A stretch of 64,000 nt of DNA from positions 1 through 64,000 of the forward strand of contig CAKOGP040000779.1 of assembly GCA_933822405.4 (NCBI GenBank). Direction: 5' to 3'. The translations under genes were made by a program, and so were the position numbers. Positions 9,187 to 18,889 of this stretch are shown piece after piece. Numbering within the stretch: position 1 is the first letter of the stretch; each line of letters opens with the position of its first letter. Under the pieces are notes generated by a model, which saw only the letters and a program-made list of their open reading frames with translations, ran no database searches and was not told the DNA's origin. The stretch is from Cylindrotheca closterium. Its lineage: Eukaryota; Bacillariophyta; Bacillariophyceae; Bacillariales; Bacillariaceae.

Positions 9187-9434
9187 GTCTGCAAAGACAC
9201 CGAGCTGTATATATTTCTGACTTCAGTCACGACGAACTATAGTTTTGACTAATAGATCTAGGAGTATTTTGATTATTTTTCTTTTGAATACATATTCAGC
9301 ACTAGAATTTGGCAAGAAGAACTAGCGATAATATAGCAGATAGCCAATCTAGTACAAGCCATCCCAGTCTTCTTCGTCGATTGTGATAGCAATTATCAAG
9401 ATACCTCTCAGACTCCCTTTGCAGCTATCAAATG

Positions 9435-9558
9435 AAACATGGTATTCCCCGCTTGAAACATGGTATTCCCCGCTTGAAACAGGATAATCCCGTCAAACAT
9501 GACACTCCTTTTTTTCAAACATGATATTCCCTTTTTTCAAAAACATGATATTCCCGTT
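9435..9558 (-). repeat. 21/22-bp minisatellite, inverted copy 2
   Basis: Same as 8056-8180, part of block Y'. Units are GAAACATGGTATTCCCCGCTT and diverged CATGATATTCCC types, inverted relative to the arrays at 6541 and 6990. Confidence 0.75.
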
Positions 9559-10361
9559 TATCTCCCTGATATCAAATAAGACATCCTCCAAGACGAAAAC
9601 ATCGACAACAACATCAAGCGTCTCAAATCAACAAAATCAACAAAAATCAACAAAAACCAAAATACACTAAACTAGAGCTCTATTTAATAACGAATACTTA
9701 TCTGTTCTAGGAGTAGCTTCGCTTATAATCTTGGTCTGCATATCCTCACAACTGCTGGTGCAACTTCGTGGCGAAAAGATGAGCGATTGGCACCACTCCT
9801 CCTTTTGCTATGAATGAATCCAACGAGACGATTTTTGTTGGCAGCGTTGAATAGAGGGCATTATGTTGATTCCTATGCAATTCATGTGGCATCCCAAGGC
9901 TGATTGTTGACAGTAGGGAACTGCATTTCCCTTGAAACGCATGGTGATTCTTCCAGAACCGCTTTACTCTGTAGATCATTTGCACGGTCGGAGAAGGAAT
10001 ATGCTGCTCTGCTTCACCAATAATGAAAATATGGTAGTATCACGCTAAGGGAGAAGGAAAAGCAGCGGCTCCGTCAGCAATCTATAATCCGCTTGAACAT
10101 CAACCGTCTAAACATCATTTTGTTCTTGGTGTTTTCCAAAAAAAGTACGATTTTTCGGAGAAATGACTGAAGTCTGTTGGGCCTAAAGTATGATGGGTAC
10201 GTAAATACCGTATCGTACTGGGTACGTCTGTTTCGGACCGTAAACGGAATCTTCCACTGACGAACCTAGAAAGGAAACTAGGGGAGGGAGGATCGTAAAA
10301 AATAATCTCGGATATACTTCCTCCCGTTTTTTGTAAGCTGGAGAACTCCTTTCTTATTTGG

Positions 10362-10411
10362 ACGTCCTTGTTCGTCCGTCCCCCAAACAAATCCACTTTT
10401 GAGCCATCCCC
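10362..10411 (-). repeat. Right terminal inverted repeat
   Basis: Reverse complement reads GGGGATGGCTCAAAAGT then GGATTTGTTTGGGGGACGG, matching the left terminus at 5926. It is followed by AAG at 10412-10414. Confidence 0.65.
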
Positions 10412-10668
10412 AAGTTGTTTTTATCATGTGGTATTCAACTTCTGCTTCACAGTCACACAATAAAACGTTCGAATTGATACTTTTTCTATCTTGCCTCCTC
10501 ATTAGAAAATTTCGACGCGACAATTGTGATAAATCCAACCAAGACCGCATGATTAGAACACATTGCGAAGTGATTATACCCCTAGAGGAAGAACTTCAGA
10601 GAACAGTTTCTATTACCGTCAATTTGTACCGGTATCTACCCAAGCAATATGGATGGTGGCTCATGCTG

Positions 10669-11839
10669 TCATCTGAGCTTAAATGCTACTCCGGAAAGTT
10701 TTTCGCTTTCCTCCCAAAGTGCCCGTGCTGAAGCTGGATCCATTGCAAAAGATTCGAGTTGCTTCACATTGCAGAATTCATCGTAGTATCGACCCTTTTT
10801 CAGTAGCGTAGGCTTTTCTGTTGCTTGGTATATCTGTGAGTTCGCTCCCTCAGCTACAGTCTTCATGCTGCCGTAAAACAATTTCGATGTTATGTCACTT
10901 CCTTTGGCCACGTTGTCTCTCCAAATATCTGTTCCAACGACTCCGGGATGCAGACAGGTTGTAGTGAACCAGTTGAACCCTGCAGCATCGGCACGCCGTT
11001 GCAACTCTTGCGTGAAGAGTATGTTCTCAAGTTTTGTTCTGCAATATGCAAGCCATCCTACATAATTTTTCTCAAAGTTCAGATCCTGCAAATCCAGAAC
11101 ACCCGCAAAGCTGTGAGCAGTAGAAGAAAGATTGACTACGCGGGAACCGTCACGGTTCAGAAGCGGAAACAAGAGAGCTGTCAAGACGAATGGACCCTTC
11201 AGAAGAGTGTTAGACGACAATTGGTTCCGTATTGCATGTCAAATGAAGCTTGATTCGTACCAAATGATTGGATTGAAATGTACGTTCAAACCCATCCCTA
11301 GTTATCTCCCTTTTGTTGATTTCAATCCCTGCATTGTTCATGAGTACGTCTACCTTGGTATTTGGCAAGAGTTGGCTGAATCGTTCGGGAAAGGACTGCA
11401 CCGTTGACAGGTCGTCGAGGTCCAAGGTCAAAAAGTAGATATTGGAATTTGCAACATTCTTCTGTGAGAGATAATCCTGAACTTGCTGGACTGCCGCCTC
11501 CCCCTTGGTAGGCGTCCGACTCGTAAGGACAACAGTTGCTCCAGCAGCCGCGATCCTCTTTGCCGATTCCAAACCAAGTCCAGTGGACGCTCCCGTGATT
11601 ATGTGTACTTTTCCAACTTGAGAGTTTGCTGGAGGCTCGTATAGTTTTGGAGCAGCAATAGCAGCTTCAGGAACTGATAAGAGTCCCCCCAGAGGAACAC
11701 TGCCGCCGAGGATCAGTGCTCCTTGGTGGAGGAAGCCCTTGCGATCACTTTTTGGTGGTCCTTGGAGTGACAAGGCGGCAGTTGGTTGATAACAGTTTGA
11801 TATGTATGCAACAAACAATCCGAGCAAAGAAAGATGCAT
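10669..11839 (-). CDS. Short-chain dehydrogenase/reductase with plastid-type presequence
   Basis: Two exons, 11261-11839 and 10669-11196. The GT-AG intron of 64 bp (11197-11260) joins ...FQSNHL to GPFVLTALLF in phase 0, giving 368 aa. Classical SDR motifs are present: TGASTGLGLESA (cofactor loop), NNAG, and YCRTK (catalytic Tyr and Lys), with a Ser in VVNLSSTAHS. The size and NHLGPF/PGVVGT layout resemble retinol dehydrogenase and protochlorophyllide-reductase-like SDRs that use NADP(H). The N-terminus has a signal-peptide-like segment to about residue 22 (TAALSL). Then comes DRKGFLHQGALILGG and an AIAAP cleavage-like site, which could be a thylakoid-transfer signal. Substrate unknown. Confidence 0.88.
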
Positions 11840-12143
11840 TGCGTTGTCACTGACTGGTCTTGGCTACAAAACAAAAGATCTGGATGTAAGAGATGGACAG
11901 CACTGGTGTCCGGTTATGACATGAATGCGATGATGTGATGATGGCTTTATCCTGTTGATGACGTCATTCACACGTTCGGTTGAGTCGAAAAGTGAGAATA
12001 GATAAATGTGCGTGAACCAAAGGTGATTTGATTGTAGTACTATGTAGTAGTAAGGCAGAGATGGAGTTCCACCAAGAAGGGGTAGACCTACAGTAGCGCC
12101 ACGGTGTTACACATGAGAAATTACATAAATTTCGCCTTATAAT
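11840..12143. other. Spacer between SDR promoter and lipase 3' end
   Basis: About 300 bp holding the upstream region of the SDR gene and the terminator side of the lipase gene. No gene or clear motif seen. Confidence 0.4.
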
Positions 12144-13814
12144 CTACTCGTCGTCTTCTTCTACCATTTCTGAGGAGGATAAAGTATCACTCTTTTTCTT
12201 TCCTAGACCCATCGCTCGAAAGGCAGTGCTCATGACGCCTCCATTCTTGGGCATGTAGTCTTTTTCCATCATGCTGCCTACAATTTTTGTATCCGCATAC
12301 AATTCATCCAGAGTGATTCCTGTAAGTTCGTCCCTACACTTTTCTAGGCGCTCTTCATACTCGGTACAGCTGGTGCGAGATTAAAATTTAATGTGAGACG
12401 CAATCCTCTGCTTGCAAATTGTTTGTTATCGAAGCAACTCACCTATGATATCGCTCCACGCGCTCAAAATCTTTTGTGACTACGGCCTTGAAAGCCTTCA
12501 TCAAGGATTTCCCTTGGTCCAAAGTATCCTGTACATCTTTGGTGAATTCCTCGTCGTCCATTCTCTGGTCAACAGGATAGGAGATGGAGTAAGGAAGCTC
12601 CGATTCTTCTTTTGCTTTTTGGGCCAGTTTCAGTCGCATTCCCACGTGCTTGTAAAGATTTCCAGCTCCGGTTTTGACGGCCAAAATAGGCATGAAGAAG
12701 CCAGCTTTGGGGACAGCAAATGGCATCAGAGTTACCATATCTTCCGCATTTTGGATCCGCAAATGTTGCAACCGTTTCCTTCGTTCTAGCTCTTGAAACG
12801 CAAATCTCCACTTCCAATTTCCAACAAATGGACTTTCATCGTTCGCGTAACGTGAGAAACAAACAGATTCATGGAAATCATATTTCACGTGTATCATTCG
12901 CGTACGTACCTTGCAACACTATAGACTATCACGCCATTTGGCGACAACTCAATCATTTCATCATCGGCGGCAGCAAAAAAGCCATACATGGTACTAAGGG
13001 CTCCTCCAAGGGAATGACCGGTGACATAGAGTTGAAATCCCGGATTTTCCTTTAGTTGTGTCTTGACGTCCTCCATGATAGTTTCGATCCGTGTCTTCTT
13101 TGTCTCCTTGTTCATCTGGAAGAGATACTGATAAAATCCAGTGTGGACGTTTATTGTCTCCGGCATGCTTTCTGTTCTCTCCTTTTCCATCATGGACTTC
13201 ACAGGGTTAGGGATCTTCTTTTGGCTCATCTTAGCGTCTTGTATGAAATCTTTGGGTGTCGCTGAACCACGAAAGACAACACTGACTCGTTTTCGATCTT
13301 GATTGACGACAATTGCATGTACAATCTCTTCTTTGGAGTTATCATCCACAAAGTTCGTCATAACAGCCGATTTCGCTGACTTCTTTTTGGGGGGATCCTT
13401 CTTGCCGTTCATGAAGCTACCAAGCACCTTATCAAGACCCATTTTGCTGCCAGTTTTACTTGTGAGCAGCGTATCGATCCCAGTGTTCCAAATGTTACTC
13501 AAGTATCCAGAACTCGCTCCTTCTTCAATGGCATCTTGATCATCGGCATGATGAATCTGCATATGTTTCATTGCTTTCAAAAGATCTTCAACATCCTGAT
13601 TATTGATAGCCATCTCTTCCAGCTTATCTTTGTTGGCCAATATAATGGCCAAAGTCTGCTCCGCGGTCAAGGGTGCTTGCAAGTCGTCAATGGTCATGCC
13701 ATCCAATTTGCCTTCCCGCGCCAATTCTCGAATGTCCGCAAAGATGTAAATGACAAGGGCCCCAGCTACCATTTCCAGGGCCTCCTGGTAGATGCTCTTG
13801 GGTTTAGGCGCCAT
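12144..13814 (-). CDS. Class 3 (alpha/beta hydrolase) lipase
   Basis: Three exons: 12910-13814, 12443-12832 and 12144-12369, separated by GT-AG introns of 77 and 73 bp; 506 aa. The nucleophile elbow is GHSLGGALS (Ser in GxSxG), preceded by the VVFRGSATPKDF strand and oxyanion region. SVASPFVGNWKW after the first intron matches the SPxVGN block of class 3 lipases, and the following QNAEDMVTLMPF carries the usual N-x-x-D catalytic Asp. An N-terminal ~100-residue helical region precedes the catalytic domain. The start is the ATG at 13812-13814 (MAPKPKSIY); an upstream in-frame start would add a short hydrophobic stretch. The C-terminus is acidic. Substrate (triacylglycerol or plastid glycolipid) not determinable. 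Confidence 0.9.
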
Positions 13815-14103
13815 GATTCTTGGTTCTGTGTCGTAATAAAGAGTTTTCTGTAGGCAGTATAGCAAGTACAAGATTGCAATGCCGGGATTGGAGCTTATTC
13901 CTATTGAAGATTATTCTTCAGAAATTTGACCGTTGCAATAATCACGTGATATGTCGTGATTGACAACGCAAGCTGGCCGGAATGGATGGTCGGATGAATC
14001 AAACAAAGAATATTTTGGAGAAAATTCCAGAAAAACAACATCGCGATCAATCATCTCATTCCTACAGTACAATTCAAAAGCCTACTAGGAACTTCATCCT
14101 CAA

Positions 14104-15000
14104 ATGGCAGTACGACTTTCAGAACAACAGGAAGAAAATAAGCCTGAGAGGAGCATACGACAGCTACCTCTCCTGATTCTTCTCATTATTGCCTCTATCT
14201 CGTTGCGTAAGTCATTGACGATGCCAAGAACATTTCTGGGTGATACTACACGAAAGCTAGACGCTGTAGAAGAAGAACTTCCTTTAAATGATTCGACTGT
14301 CATCATAACATCATCGTTGATCCCGACACATCCGTCTATCAGGATGGTCAACGAGACTGTAAATTCAATACGAGAAATGATTGGTGGGTTGGCCTACAAT
14401 ACCCCTATATTGATTTCCGTCGATGGGAAGAAGGAATACAACAACGAAGATATAGAAAGACTCCAGAAATACGTTGAAAACTTGCGAATACGATTCCTCC
14501 GTGATCCCTATGTCACTATTCTCAACAATTATCAATTTGGCCACATTTCGAATAGTATTCGAGTGGCGCTGCAGGTGGTGGAGACTGAATTCATCTACGT
14601 CGTCCAGCATGATTTCAAATTCATCAAGCCCATCAACCACACATCTCTAGTCGGTGTCATGCGAGAACACCCCAACCAAATCAAAATTGTAAGGTTCGGT
14701 AAACGTAAACATCGAGAAGACGTTCTTGACGTTTGTGATGAATATAATGAGTTGGATTCCGTGAAACATGGCCTGTATCTTGCACTTGCACATTGGTCGG
14801 ACAACAACCACTTTACTACCAAGAAGTACTACGCAAAGGTGTTAGATAATATTGGTCCTACTCCCAGACCAGTAGAGCATCCCATGATGAACAATCTTAT
14901 CCTGAATGCATCCGATTGTACGTACGTGCGGCAGTATCTTTACAACTGGAAGCACGGTCCGTTCATTGAGCATCTCGATGGCAGACTCACGCTTCAGTGA
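14104..15000 (+). CDS. Glycosyltransferase-like type II membrane protein, copy 1
   Basis: 298 aa, single exon. A short basic N-terminus (MAVRLSEQQEENKPERSIRQ) is followed by one hydrophobic anchor (LPLLILLIIASIS, about residues 21-33), then a lumenal domain. STVIITSSLIPTHPSI, ILISVDGKKEY and FIYVVQHDFKFI resemble a family-2-like glycosyltransferase fold with a DxD-type acidic site, though here it reads HDF. Potential N-glycosylation sites are NDS, NET, NHT and NAS. A Golgi location is inference. It is tandemly duplicated with the gene at 15291, which shares about 80% of residues by eye. Sugar donor and acceptor unknown. Confidence 0.75.
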   Translation: MAVRLSEQQEENKPERSIRQLPLLILLIIASISLRKSLTMPRTFLGDTTRKLDAVEEELPLNDSTVIITSSLIPTHPSIRMVNETVNSIREMIGGLAYNTPILISVDGKKEYNNEDIERLQKYVENLRIRFLRDPYVTILNNYQFGHISNSIRVALQVVETEFIYVVQHDFKFIKPINHTSLVGVMREHPNQIKIVRFGKRKHREDVLDVCDEYNELDSVKHGLYLALAHWSDNNHFTTKKYYAKVLDNIGPTPRPVEHPMMNNLILNASDCTYVRQYLYNWKHGPFIEHLDGRLTLQ

Positions 15001-15290
15001 AAGCTGCAATAGCCAATTCCATAACAGCTTTGAGGTACACGTACTCCATTCCTATACTTACAATCGGGATTGAACTTGCTGGTGATGATTTATGATGGAG
15101 AAATTTGACCGTTGGAAAAAGCAGATCATTTGTTTTTAAAAAATATATATTATAGAATAGAGTAGTAAAATGCAGTTTAGCGACAATATTGTGGGGCTGT
15201 GACACAAAGCGGACATTCACGAGTAGCCACATTTCATCGCTCATTATCGGATCCATCATCTTCCTATTCAACAACCTTTTTCATCCCCAA

Positions 15291-16202
15291 ATGGCAGTAC
15301 GACTTTCAAAACAGCAAGAAGAAAATAAGCCTGAGAGGAGCATACGACAGCTGCCTCTCCTGATTCTTCTCATTATTGCCGTTGTCTTTTTGTATGAGTC
15401 GTCATTTATGATGTCTTCTAGGGCATTTCTGGAGGGTGAGAAACGAAAACCGGAATCTGTCGCAGAGCAAATCCCATTAACTGATTCGACTGTCATCATA
15501 ACATCATCGTTGATCCCGACACATCCGTCTATCAGGATGGTCAACGAGACTGTAAATTCAATACGAGAAATGATTGGTGGGTTGGCCTACAATACCCCTA
15601 TATTGATTTCCGTCGATGGGAGGAAGGAATACAACAAAGAAGATATAGAAAGACTCCAGAAATACGTTGAAAACTTGCGAATGCGATTCCTCCATGATCC
15701 ATATGTCACTATTCTCAACAATTATCAATTTGGCCACATTTCGAATAGTATTCGAGTAGCACTGCAGATGGTGGAAACTGAATTTGTGTATGTTGTCCAG
15801 CATGATTTCAAATTCATCAAGCCCATCAACCACACATCTCTAGTCGGTGTCATGCGAGAGCACCCCGACCAAATCAAAATGGTTAGGTTCGGCAAAAACA
15901 GATTTCGAGGTGATGTCCTTGACGTTTGTGATGAATACAATAAGTTGGATTCCGTGAAGTATGGCATATATCTTGTTCTTGCCCAGTGGTCAGACAATAA
16001 CCACTTCACCACCAAGAAACACTACGATAGGATCTTGAAAGATATCGGTCCTACTCCCAGACCAGTAGAAGCACCCATGATGGGTCATCTTGTCCTAAAT
16101 GCAACTTCTGATTGCACATATTTGCTACAGTATACATACAACTGGATGCAGGGCCCATTCATTGGACATCTTGATGGCAGACTCACTCTTCAACGAAAGT
16201 AA
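15291..16202 (+). CDS. Glycosyltransferase-like type II membrane protein, copy 2
   Basis: 303 aa, single exon, ATG in CCCCAAATGGCAGTACG, the equivalent of CCTCAAATGGCAGTACG in copy 1. The anchor is LPLLILLIIAVVFLYES, about residues 21-37. The catalytic-like domain is conserved with copy 1 (STVIITSSLIPTHPSI, VVQHDFKFIKPINHTS), while the stem between anchor and domain (about residues 37-63) and the C-terminal third differ most. This pattern fits a retained duplicate with divergence in stem and acceptor-binding regions. Upstream sequence is also shared (AGAAATTTGACCGTTG), so the promoter was duplicated. Confidence 0.75.
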   Translation: MAVRLSKQQEENKPERSIRQLPLLILLIIAVVFLYESSFMMSSRAFLEGEKRKPESVAEQIPLTDSTVIITSSLIPTHPSIRMVNETVNSIREMIGGLAYNTPILISVDGRKEYNKEDIERLQKYVENLRMRFLHDPYVTILNNYQFGHISNSIRVALQMVETEFVYVVQHDFKFIKPINHTSLVGVMREHPDQIKMVRFGKNRFRGDVLDVCDEYNKLDSVKYGIYLVLAQWSDNNHFTTKKHYDRILKDIGPTPRPVEAPMMGHLVLNATSDCTYLLQYTYNWMQGPFIGHLDGRLTLQRK

Positions 16203-16240
16203 TAATATTAAACTTCATAATAGGGCGAGCAGTAGTCCTT

Positions 16241-18157
16241 TTATACTTCATTCATGACATAATCAACGATTCGTCGTCGTCGCCTCCCCCGTCCTCCTCT
16301 CGCTCTGCTGCTTCCGAGTCGACTACTTCTCTGCATTGCCAACTTGGATGGACTCTTGGCAATATGTGGCAAGACATTAGCAATGACGACTTCTGCTCCA
16401 GAACTAACAAGGCATTGCTGTCTCAATTCCAAGTCTTGGTTGACCTCATGTACCTTTGGCGGCTTTGGTTGCTGATAATTCATCAATTCCTTGTTCCACA
16501 TGGCCAATTCGAGCAAAGCAGCCATTTCACGCAGCTCAAAGTGTCTCAACTGCGCCAAGACGCTTTTCACATAGAATCGTTTCTCTGCAAACGACAGGTA
16601 TAGGGACGTAAGGTCGGTGTTATTGATCTTGGCCATGACTTCGTCCTTCCAAGCCTCCAGTCCTAGAATAGCCAGACGGCCGGCAGTCCCTTTGTTCAAT
16701 AAAAAGACAATCTTGTCCATGGAAAGATCCTTCAACCAATGCGGGGAGGCTATCAGTCGTTCGACTAAAGGGTCCCATAAAATGGCCTCGTTGGAAAAGT
16801 TTCGATCCTGGTATTGGACAAGCAACTGAAGAACGGGAAAGGAAACCAATTTCCAAAACCAAAATCTGTCTTGAATGCAAAGTCGGAGATTGATGCAATT
16901 TTCGTCCTTTTTCCGCTCACTTTCGTCCTCTTCGGCGAAGACAATTTTGTGACTTTGAAAGACCATTTGAATGGATTCCACTGATGCATGGTTGACACAC
17001 ATTTTCTTGATCATGGGAACCCATTCAATCTTGTGGTCCGGAAAGATGCGCTTTTGACTGTGTAACAACAACAAGACGCTTTCCAATGGTGCATGGGTCT
17101 GGTAGGCATATAGGAGTGGATAGTCTCCCCACTTGTCCTTGGTAATTAGATCAGTCGGATTGTAATCAATAAGCAGCCGATATAGATCCAACGATTGATG
17201 GACAGAACATGCCAAAATGTGTAGGGGAGTCATTCCAAAGGCATCTTGTTGGCTGCCTATATGCGGAGCGTCAATGTTTTCCAGTCTAGGAGTAAAAGGA
17301 CTTCCAGACCATGGGAAATGGAGAAGGTTCTGGTTTTTACCACCAAAGACGCCTCCACCGCAACCATCATGACAGTGCTTGTTTGCTAGATTGTGCTGCC
17401 GTTTGCCCCGTTCCCAAGCAATGGCCTTTTTCAGCTTGCGAATCGTGGTTTCTTGCGGATAATGAGACTGATAATAACAGAGTTTGTGAATCTGCAATCC
17501 ATCAAATCGATGTTTCAATGCTTCCATTAGTTCTTCTTCCTGTGGATAGTGCTTTTTCAATTCGGCACATCCCACAAAGGCTGTGACTGGGACTTCCATG
17601 TCCATCGATTGAGGAAGGGCAATGTTCCGAAGAGAATGACACAAATTAAAAGCAGCATCCTGAATGGCCACAGAAGAATCGTCGTGAAAGCACAATCCAA
17701 GTTTCCACAGAAAGCGGCTCCAGTCGCCAGCTAGATTGTCGGTCGTGCTATGATTCGATGCTTCGATTCGTTCGGGAAGTTCAATCGAACGGAGTTCCCA
17801 GCAGTTTGCAAAGGCGCTCCCTCCAATGGAATGGACCGTTGGAGGAATTCTCAACTTGCGCAACGACCAGCAGTTGTAAAAGGCCTTGTCCTCGATGGAT
17901 TCCAAAGTCTCTGGGAAATCCAATATCCGCAACGATTGGTTGGATGCGGCAATTCGTTTCCCAGTAGAAATTTCATATCTCGTCGTCATATGGGCGTTCG
18001 TTCTTGCATATGTGCTGTTGTTGGAAGGCCCATGAAAGGAGCGCTGAGCCATCAAAAGGTCTTCGTCCACAGTGGGTTCCTGGTCAGAGCTCTCCTCAAT
18101 CAGAACGTTGTTGTCGTTGTTATCGTTGTTGTTGGGTCGACGACGTGTGGATGCCAT
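16241..18157 (-). CDS. BspA-type LRR plus ankyrin-like repeat protein (638 aa)
   Basis: Single exon. After a low-complexity Asn/Asp N-terminus (residues 8-17), residues 75-200 hold BspA/LRR_5-type repeats: LRILDFPETLESIEDKAFYN, LRKLRIPPTVHSIGGSAF, LRNIALP, plus AFVGCAELKK. Residues 305-370 hold ankyrin-like helices (DAFGMTPLHILACS, DKWGDYPLLYAYQ). The rest is helical, ending in a very basic RGGRGRRRRR tail. No signal peptide. Proteins of this build are numerous in diatoms as I recall, mostly without known function. A homolog of the same architecture is at 24711-26654 on the other side of the SET gene, in opposite orientation. Confidence 0.8.
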   Translation of the reverse strand: MASTRRRPNNNDNNDNNVLIEESSDQEPTVDEDLLMAQRSFHGPSNNSTYARTNAHMTTRYEISTGKRIAASNQSLRILDFPETLESIEDKAFYNCWSLRKLRIPPTVHSIGGSAFANCWELRSIELPERIEASNHSTTDNLAGDWSRFLWKLGLCFHDDSSVAIQDAAFNLCHSLRNIALPQSMDMEVPVTAFVGCAELKKHYPQEEELMEALKHRFDGLQIHKLCYYQSHYPQETTIRKLKKAIAWERGKRQHNLANKHCHDGCGGGVFGGKNQNLLHFPWSGSPFTPRLENIDAPHIGSQQDAFGMTPLHILACSVHQSLDLYRLLIDYNPTDLITKDKWGDYPLLYAYQTHAPLESVLLLLHSQKRIFPDHKIEWVPMIKKMCVNHASVESIQMVFQSHKIVFAEEDESERKKDENCINLRLCIQDRFWFWKLVSFPVLQLLVQYQDRNFSNEAILWDPLVERLIASPHWLKDLSMDKIVFLLNKGTAGRLAILGLEAWKDEVMAKINNTDLTSLYLSFAEKRFYVKSVLAQLRHFELREMAALLELAMWNKELMNYQQPKPPKVHEVNQDLELRQQCLVSSGAEVVIANVLPHIAKSPSKLAMQRSSRLGSSRARGGRGRRRRRIVDYVMNEV

Positions 18158-18889
18158 TCTTCCGTTCCTAATTCGCTATTGCTCTACTGGCTGGGTGCTT
18201 TCTATTCTTTCAGTGCCTAGCTGTCTTTTTTGTTGTTGCTCCGAGGTATTGCTCGATATGGCACACAACAGAATGATGATGATATTTCAATGATATACAG
18301 TACCGTATGCTGGAGTCACGCTGAAGATGCGAGTACATAATAATACATGTATCTGTACAGTAGGATATATTATGGGTTTGGGCTGCAAACGGGGACGGGG
18401 GATACCGTAGTGTGCCTCACATTATAGGGCTTGTTGTTGGACCATGATTGCTATATACATAATTGATCCACATCCTTCACTTCACCTTACGACACTATAG
18501 CTCTTTTCTGAGCCTACCATGGGACAATTACTTTATTCTGTTCCTAGTATTGATCATTTTGCCTTATATATATGTACCTATAAAGAAGTACGATAGTAGT
18601 ACCAAAACTTCTCCAGTGTCTGGTAGGAAAATATTTTGGGGGAGGAAACAGAGGAGAAACTTCTGATTGACTGCGCAATGATTCGCGCAACAGCAAGTTA
18701 TTATTGGTTGTCTTTGGCATTATTATTTGCTAATGTTGAGATTTGGGCATCACTAATACGAATAAGACCGACGGTCACTCTCTCGTTTGCGATCGATTGA
18801 ACCTGTATATATACATATAGACACACACACACACACACATACACACTCCTTTATCCATCACAAGACACAAGAAAAAGAAGCAGAAGACC
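18158..18889. other. Divergent intergenic region upstream of SET-cyclin gene
   Basis: 732 bp between the BspA-type gene (leftward) and the SET gene (rightward), so it should contain both promoters. TATATATACATATAG (18806-18820) lies 70-85 bp before the SET ATG and is followed by an AC dinucleotide run. Nothing else supported. Confidence 0.45.
18821..18846 (+). repeat. AC dinucleotide microsatellite
   Basis: (AC)9-10 followed by ATACACAC, about 45-70 bp upstream of the ATG at 18890; probably in the 5' leader or core promoter of that gene. Confidence 0.85.

Larger units (their letters stand above)
8880..10010. repeat. Duplicated block Y, second copy (Y')
   Basis: Copy of 7501-8609, offset 1379 bp at its left end and 1401 bp at its right end because of a 22 bp length difference. 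The weak minus frame is repeated at 9746-9979. Confidence 0.8.
5926..10411. mobile_element. Candidate non-autonomous element with terminal inverted repeats
   Basis: The left end GGGGATGGCTCAAAAGT (5926-5942) reappears inverted at the right end (10395-10411). Similarity continues inward for about 50 bp, including GGGGGACGGACRAACAAG. The bases just outside are AAG on the left (5923-5925) and AAG on the right (10412-10414), compatible with a 3-bp target duplication. The 4.5 kb interior has no recognisable transposase. It carries duplicated blocks, 21/22-bp arrays and small duplicated ORFs. A broken DDE transposase lies just outside. Alternative: an old inverted duplication rather than a transposon. 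Confidence 0.5.
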
